Assembly (NCBI GenBank): GCA_002292015.1 | Contig: DBBD01000104.1 | Span: 773 to 9,360 of the forward strand | Source of the DNA: Firmicutes bacterium UBA993 | GTDB taxonomy: Bacteria > Bacillota > Dethiobacteria > DTU022 | DNA: 8,588 nucleotides | Direction of reading: 5' to 3' | Shown: positions 6,052 through 8,588 of the stretch, one piece after another | Numbering within the stretch: position 1 is the first letter of the stretch | How the letters are laid out: the number at the start of each line of letters is the position of its first letter | The notes under the pieces: model-generated | Database searches by the model: none | Seen by the model: the letters and a program-made list of their open reading frames with translations, nothing else | Told to the model about the DNA's origin: nothing | Program-made: the position numbers and the translations under genes

Positions 6052-6117
6052 TTAAATCTCCGTTTCACTAAGTAAACGTTTCCTTCTAATCATGGTTACC
6101 CAACCCACAGTTGGCAT
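6052..6117 (-). CDS. Possible 21-residue leader peptide (tentative)
   Basis: An ATG at 6117 lies 7 nt after a GGGGGG run that could serve as a ribosome site. It opens a 21-codon frame (MPTVGWVTMIRRKRLLSETEI) whose stop at 6054-6052 is 3 nt before the TTG start of the MORN gene. The spacing would allow translational coupling. The peptide is basic and has no recognisable family. A frame this short can easily arise by chance, so this entry is speculative. Confidence 0.2.
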   Translation of the reverse strand: MPTVGWVTMIRRKRLLSETEI

Positions 6118-6140
6118 CTACCATCCCCCCTTATAATGAA

Positions 6141-6166
6141 ACCCCACCTGCCGTTTCAGGTGAGGT
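6141..6166 (-). terminator. Intrinsic terminator, expression platform of the MORN operon riboswitch
   Basis: In minus-strand RNA, ACCUCACCUG (6166-6157) pairs with CAGGUGGGGU (6150-6141) around a 6-nt loop, with UUUCAUU following. The single plus-strand mismatch (C6144/A6163) becomes a G-U pair only in minus-strand RNA. That supports function in the MORN operon direction. The U-tract is weaker than that of the sigma factor leader. It lies about 25 nt after the aptamer. Confidence 0.75.
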
Positions 6167-6190
6167 CCTGTTAGAATTAACTCCAGACCC
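6163..6190 (-). promoter_or_regulatory. Candidate antiterminator of the MORN operon riboswitch
   Basis: GGGUCU (6190-6185) can pair with GGACCU (6168-6163), including two G-U pairs, enclosing an inner stem GUUA/UAAC (6181-6178 with 6173-6170). The downstream arm overlaps the 5' strand of the terminator, and the upstream arm abuts the P1 closing strand of the aptamer. This is the arrangement expected if ligand-stabilised P1 changes terminator formation. It was derived by eye and not tested energetically. Confidence 0.4.
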
Positions 6191-6283
6191 GGCAGCTGGC
6201 TGGCATCGACGTTTGGCGTACGAAGCACAAAACGCTTCAGCCCCTATAGCTTTGCGTAACCGCCTTTCGGCGGTTTTGCCCTT
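6189..6283 (-). promoter_or_regulatory. GEMM-I (cyclic-di-GMP-I class) riboswitch, MORN operon leader
   Basis: Minus-strand RNA reads AAGGGCAAAACC, a P1b hairpin with a GAAA tetraloop (6260-6273), UACGCAAAGCUAUAGGGGCU, a P2 arm containing a GAAGC/GCUUC hairpin (6222-6238), and CAGCCAGCUGCCGG. P1 is GGC with GCC (6193-6191). The P2 base is GCU (6250-6248) with AGC (6196-6194). These are hallmark GEMM-I elements in the right order. The known ligands of the class are cyclic di-GMP and, for a subset, 3',3'-cGAMP. A terminator follows directly, so control is probably by transcription attenuation. Confidence 0.92.
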
Positions 6284-6302
6284 ATCATCAGATGTTTTCC
6301 CA

Positions 6303-6331
6303 ATAATTGCATAATTATAGATAAAAGTCAA
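6303..6331 (-). promoter_or_regulatory. Candidate sigma-A promoter of the MORN operon
   Basis: On the minus strand TTGACT (6331-6326) and AATTAT (6308-6303) are separated by 17 nt, giving 5 of 6 and 4 of 6 matches to the sigma-A consensus. It begins only 27 nt after the stop of the PilB gene and would start transcription just ahead of the aptamer. The MORN operon therefore has its own promoter, although read-through from the pilus operon is also possible because no terminator is seen before it. Confidence 0.6.
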
Positions 6332-6357
6332 GCGTTTCAAACTGTATTCTTAAATTA

Positions 6358-8070
6358 TTACGCCAGTACGCGCAATACTTCTTCGAGCGCAGTGAGACCG
6401 GCCCGGACTTTTAACAAACCATCCTGGCGCAAGGTAATCATGCCTTCAGAAACGGCGGCTTCATGTATTTCACCGGCAGAACGGTGCTGCAGGGTAAGTT
6501 GCTTAATTTTATCACTGATTATTAAGAGCTCATAAACTCCACTGCGACCTTTGTAGCCGGTTTTGCTGCAATGCAGGCAACCGGCCGGTTTAAATATTAC
6601 TAGCTCGCGCTCCTCTTTACGTAAGGGGAAGTCCGGCACCGATGCCAGCAGCTCTTCCCTGCCGATGGTATACTCCTTACGGCAACGAGTACAGAGCAGC
6701 CTAAGCAAGCGCTGGGCCAACACAGCAATCACCGAGGAAGCGGTCAGGTAAGACTCGATTCCCATATCGCCGAGACGGGTGATCGCGCCCGCAGCATCGT
6801 TGGTGTGCAGGGTAGACAGCACCAGGTGACCGGTTAGCGCCGATTCAATAGCGATGCGCGCCGTTTCGTGGTCACGGATCTCACCGATCATGATAATATC
6901 CGGGTCGTTGCGCAAAATTGATTTGAGGCCGGTGGCAAAAGTCAGCCCGGCCCGTGGATTGATTTGAACCTGGTTAATGCCGGCCAAACGGTATTCAATG
7001 GGGTCTTCTACCGTGATAATATGTTTCTCCACCGAGTTAAGTTCGCTCAAACCGGCATAAAGGGTTGTCGTTTTACCGCTGCCGGTTGGTCCGGTAACCA
7101 AAACGCAGCCGTGTGGTTTCGCAATCATTTTCCCGAAGAGCTTCAACTGGCTGGCCGGAAAACCAAGCTCTTTGAGGGTTATAATCCGGGAACTGCGATC
7201 CAGGAGCCGCAGGGTCATCTTTTCGCCGTAGGCAGTGGGCAGCGAAGCCACTCTTAAATCAATAAGGCGCCGATCGAGCTTCAGCGAGATTCGCCCATCC
7301 TGGGGGATGCGCCGATTGGCGATATCCATGTTGGCGATAACCTTAATGCGGGAAATAAGAGGTGGGTAAAGCCTAAAGGGAGGTTGCATTACCTCGTGTA
7401 ATACTCCGTCAATCCGGAAACGCACCCGCAAGCTCTTATCCTGTGGTTCAATATGAATGTCGCTCGCCCCATCGCGGGCCGCTTGATTAAAGATCGCATT
7501 GGCCAGCTGAACAGCTGGTTTCCCAACGGAGACAGCATGGGGTTCATCAAGTTCGGCTTTTTCCGCTTCGTCTTTATCTTCCTCATCAATTAAGCCGTCG
7601 GCGGTTGTGCGGGCAAACTGATCGATGATTGCACTTAACTCGCTGCCCGTTACGCAAACCGGCTTAATATCGTAACCTGTTATCAGCCGTATATCGTCAA
7701 TGGCGAGGATATCATTGGGATCAAACATCGCCACCACTAATCGTTCGCCCTCAAAGCCGATCGGCAGGGCCCGGTAACGGCGGGCGGAGTCAGGGTCAAT
7801 CAGGATGGTGGCGCCGCCGTCGATTTTAAAGTTTTCCAGCTTGATGTAGTCGACACCAACTTGCAGCGCCACAGCCCGGCTTAAGTTTTCTTCCGTTACA
7901 AAGCCAAGCTCAACCAAGACTTGCCCGAAAAGCTTTTTCTCCCCGCTCTCTTTTCCTTTCTGATAAGCCTCGAGCGCCTCTTTCAACTGTTCGCGGGTAA
8001 TGGTTCCATTCTCCACCAACAGGTGTCCGATCCTCTTTTCACTGCCCATTGTGATCCGGTTGGCATCCAT
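6358..8070 (-). CDS. pilB: Type IV pilus assembly ATPase PilB (GspE/T2SSE family)
   Basis: This hexameric cytoplasmic ATPase powers pilus extension. With numbering from the upstream ATG at 8100 (580 residues), an N-terminal GspE_N-type domain (about 22-165, RIGHLLVENGTITREQL and a second similar part) is followed by the ATPase. Its features are SDIHIEP (213-219), Walker A GPTGSGKT (337-344), VEDPIEY, Walker B IIMIGEIRD (402-410) and the His box STLHTNDA (429-436). Two CxxC pairs (C470/C473 and C508/C511) form the zinc-binding module typical of PilB/GspE rather than the retraction ATPase PilT. I prefer the ATG at 8070 because AGGGAG lies 10 nt upstream, whereas the in-frame ATG at 8100 has no ribosome site. 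It follows the PilO-like gene closely. A GspE of a type II secretion system is the alternative, but the pilin nearby favours a pilus. Confidence 0.92.
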   Translation of the reverse strand: MDANRITMGSEKRIGHLLVENGTITREQLKEALEAYQKGKESGEKKLFGQVLVELGFVTEENLSRAVALQVGVDYIKLENFKIDGGATILIDPDSARRYRALPIGFEGERLVVAMFDPNDILAIDDIRLITGYDIKPVCVTGSELSAIIDQFARTTADGLIDEEDKDEAEKAELDEPHAVSVGKPAVQLANAIFNQAARDGASDIHIEPQDKSLRVRFRIDGVLHEVMQPPFRLYPPLISRIKVIANMDIANRRIPQDGRISLKLDRRLIDLRVASLPTAYGEKMTLRLLDRSSRIITLKELGFPASQLKLFGKMIAKPHGCVLVTGPTGSGKTTTLYAGLSELNSVEKHIITVEDPIEYRLAGINQVQINPRAGLTFATGLKSILRNDPDIIMIGEIRDHETARIAIESALTGHLVLSTLHTNDAAGAITRLGDMGIESYLTASSVIAVLAQRLLRLLCTRCRKEYTIGREELLASVPDFPLRKEERELVIFKPAGCLHCSKTGYKGRSGVYELLIISDKIKQLTLQHRSAGEIHEAAVSEGMITLRQDGLLKVRAGLTALEEVLRVLA

Positions 8071-8103
8071 CGTTCTTAGGCTCCCTAAATAATTAATCAT
8101 CGG

Positions 8104-8588
8104 TTAATTGACGGTGCGGTAAAAAACATTGGCGGTTAAAACAGCGTTAATTGCACCCCGGGTTTCGCCGGCCAGGTTGATATTAACCTGGTCAACACGA
8201 TAGATCCGCCCACTCCACCGCAAGTGATCCAGCATCTGGATTAGGCTGCTGTAGCTGCCTTCCACAGTAATCGCCACGGGCATCTGCACATAACCGATTT
8301 CTGCATTGGCCACCCTTGCGTCAAAGCGGATTTCTTGCACGCTTAATTCATATTCTTCGGCAATAAGCCTTAAAGAGCGCAGGATTTCTTCTTCCTGCGG
8401 CTGCTCCGGAATCATAACCTGGTATTTAGCGGTCTTTTCACGATAGAGATCAGCGTTAGCCTGATATTCACGCCGCTGCTGCAGCAGGGCTTCAGACTGG
8501 GCCAGGGTCACCTTCTCGTTTTCTATAGCAGTTCTCAGTGAATTCGCCCCGCTGGTCTGCAGTAATAGCAAGCCCAGGCCAATGAGGA
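8104..8588 (-). CDS. PilO-like type IV pilus inner-membrane alignment protein (partial, start outside window)
   Basis: The reading frame is open to the window edge, so the N-terminus is missing. The visible part begins in a hydrophobic stretch (LIGLGLLLLLQTSG), the end of a membrane segment. A helical coiled-coil region follows (SLRTAIENEKVTLAQSEALLQQRREYQANADLYREK), then a compact domain starting at about IPEQPQEEEILRSLRLIAEEY with alternating strands (GYVQMPVAITVEGSYSSLIQMLDHLRWSGRIYRVDQVNI). This is the membrane segment, coiled coil and ferredoxin-like domain plan of PilO and GspM, which link PilM/PilN to the pilus motor. A TTG at 8571 could be read as a start, but the membrane segment crossing it argues against that. 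It ends only 33 nt before the preferred PilB start. The name rests on architecture and position, so a divergent GspM is possible. Confidence 0.78.
   Translation of the reverse strand, partial: LIGLGLLLLQTSGANSLRTAIENEKVTLAQSEALLQQRREYQANADLYREKTAKYQVMIPEQPQEEEILRSLRLIAEEYELSVQEIRFDARVANAEIGYVQMPVAITVEGSYSSLIQMLDHLRWSGRIYRVDQVNINLAGETRGAINAVLTANVFYRTVN

Noticed and set aside
6111..6340. Open frames on both strands within the MORN operon leader (67 and 69 codons)
   Set aside because: They overlap the riboswitch, terminator and promoter. Their codons are explained by conserved RNA elements, and neither has a convincing start site.
8070..8100. Upstream ATG at 8100 as the start of PilB
   Set aside because: It has no ribosome binding site, while the in-frame ATG at 8070 has AGGGAG at a workable distance and still precedes the conserved N-terminal domain. 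It is not fully excluded, since coupling with the gene ahead is possible.

Overview
The window looks like a chromosomal stretch from an anaerobic Firmicute, probably a Clostridia/Peptococcaceae-type organism. The reasons are strong AGGAGG-type ribosome binding sites, occasional TTG starts, a SigB/SigF/SigG-type sigma factor, and a type IV pilus ATPase and pilin with Gram-positive-style leaders. The taxonomic placement is inference. All eight protein genes lie on the minus strand, so the region reads from high to low coordinates.

Layout in transcription order. (1) The tail of a type IV pilus operon: a PilO-like alignment protein cut by the window edge (8104-8588), then the PilB/GspE-type assembly ATPase (6358-8070). 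(2) A control region (6125-6331) with a TTGACT promoter, a GEMM-I (cyclic-di-GMP-I class) riboswitch aptamer and an intrinsic terminator. It leads into a four-gene operon: a 12-repeat MORN protein with a C-terminal membrane anchor (4687-6048), an acyl-CoA synthetase (2911-4617), and two paralogous small proteins resembling Roadblock/LC7 domains (2505-2879 and 2009-2431). (3) A second control region (1719-1892), again promoter, GEMM-I aptamer and strong terminator, ahead of a sigma-70-family factor (918-1634). (4) A third control region (607-802) with a promoter resembling the SigB/SigF-family consensus and a third GEMM-I aptamer, ahead of a type IV major-pilin-like gene (89-490). A terminator hairpin at 1-26 follows the pilin.

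The notable result is that three successive transcription units each carry their own GEMM-I riboswitch within about 5.7 kb. One of the controlled genes is a sigma factor, and the pilin promoter next to it looks like a promoter for that sigma family. The reading proposed here (inference) is a second-messenger-controlled regulon. Cyclic dinucleotide would set the level of the sigma factor, of the pilin and of an uncharacterised MORN / acyl-CoA synthetase / Roadblock-like operon. It could act both directly through riboswitches and indirectly through the sigma factor. The three gene-free stretches (491-917, 1635-2008 and 6049-6357) are largely explained by these control regions.
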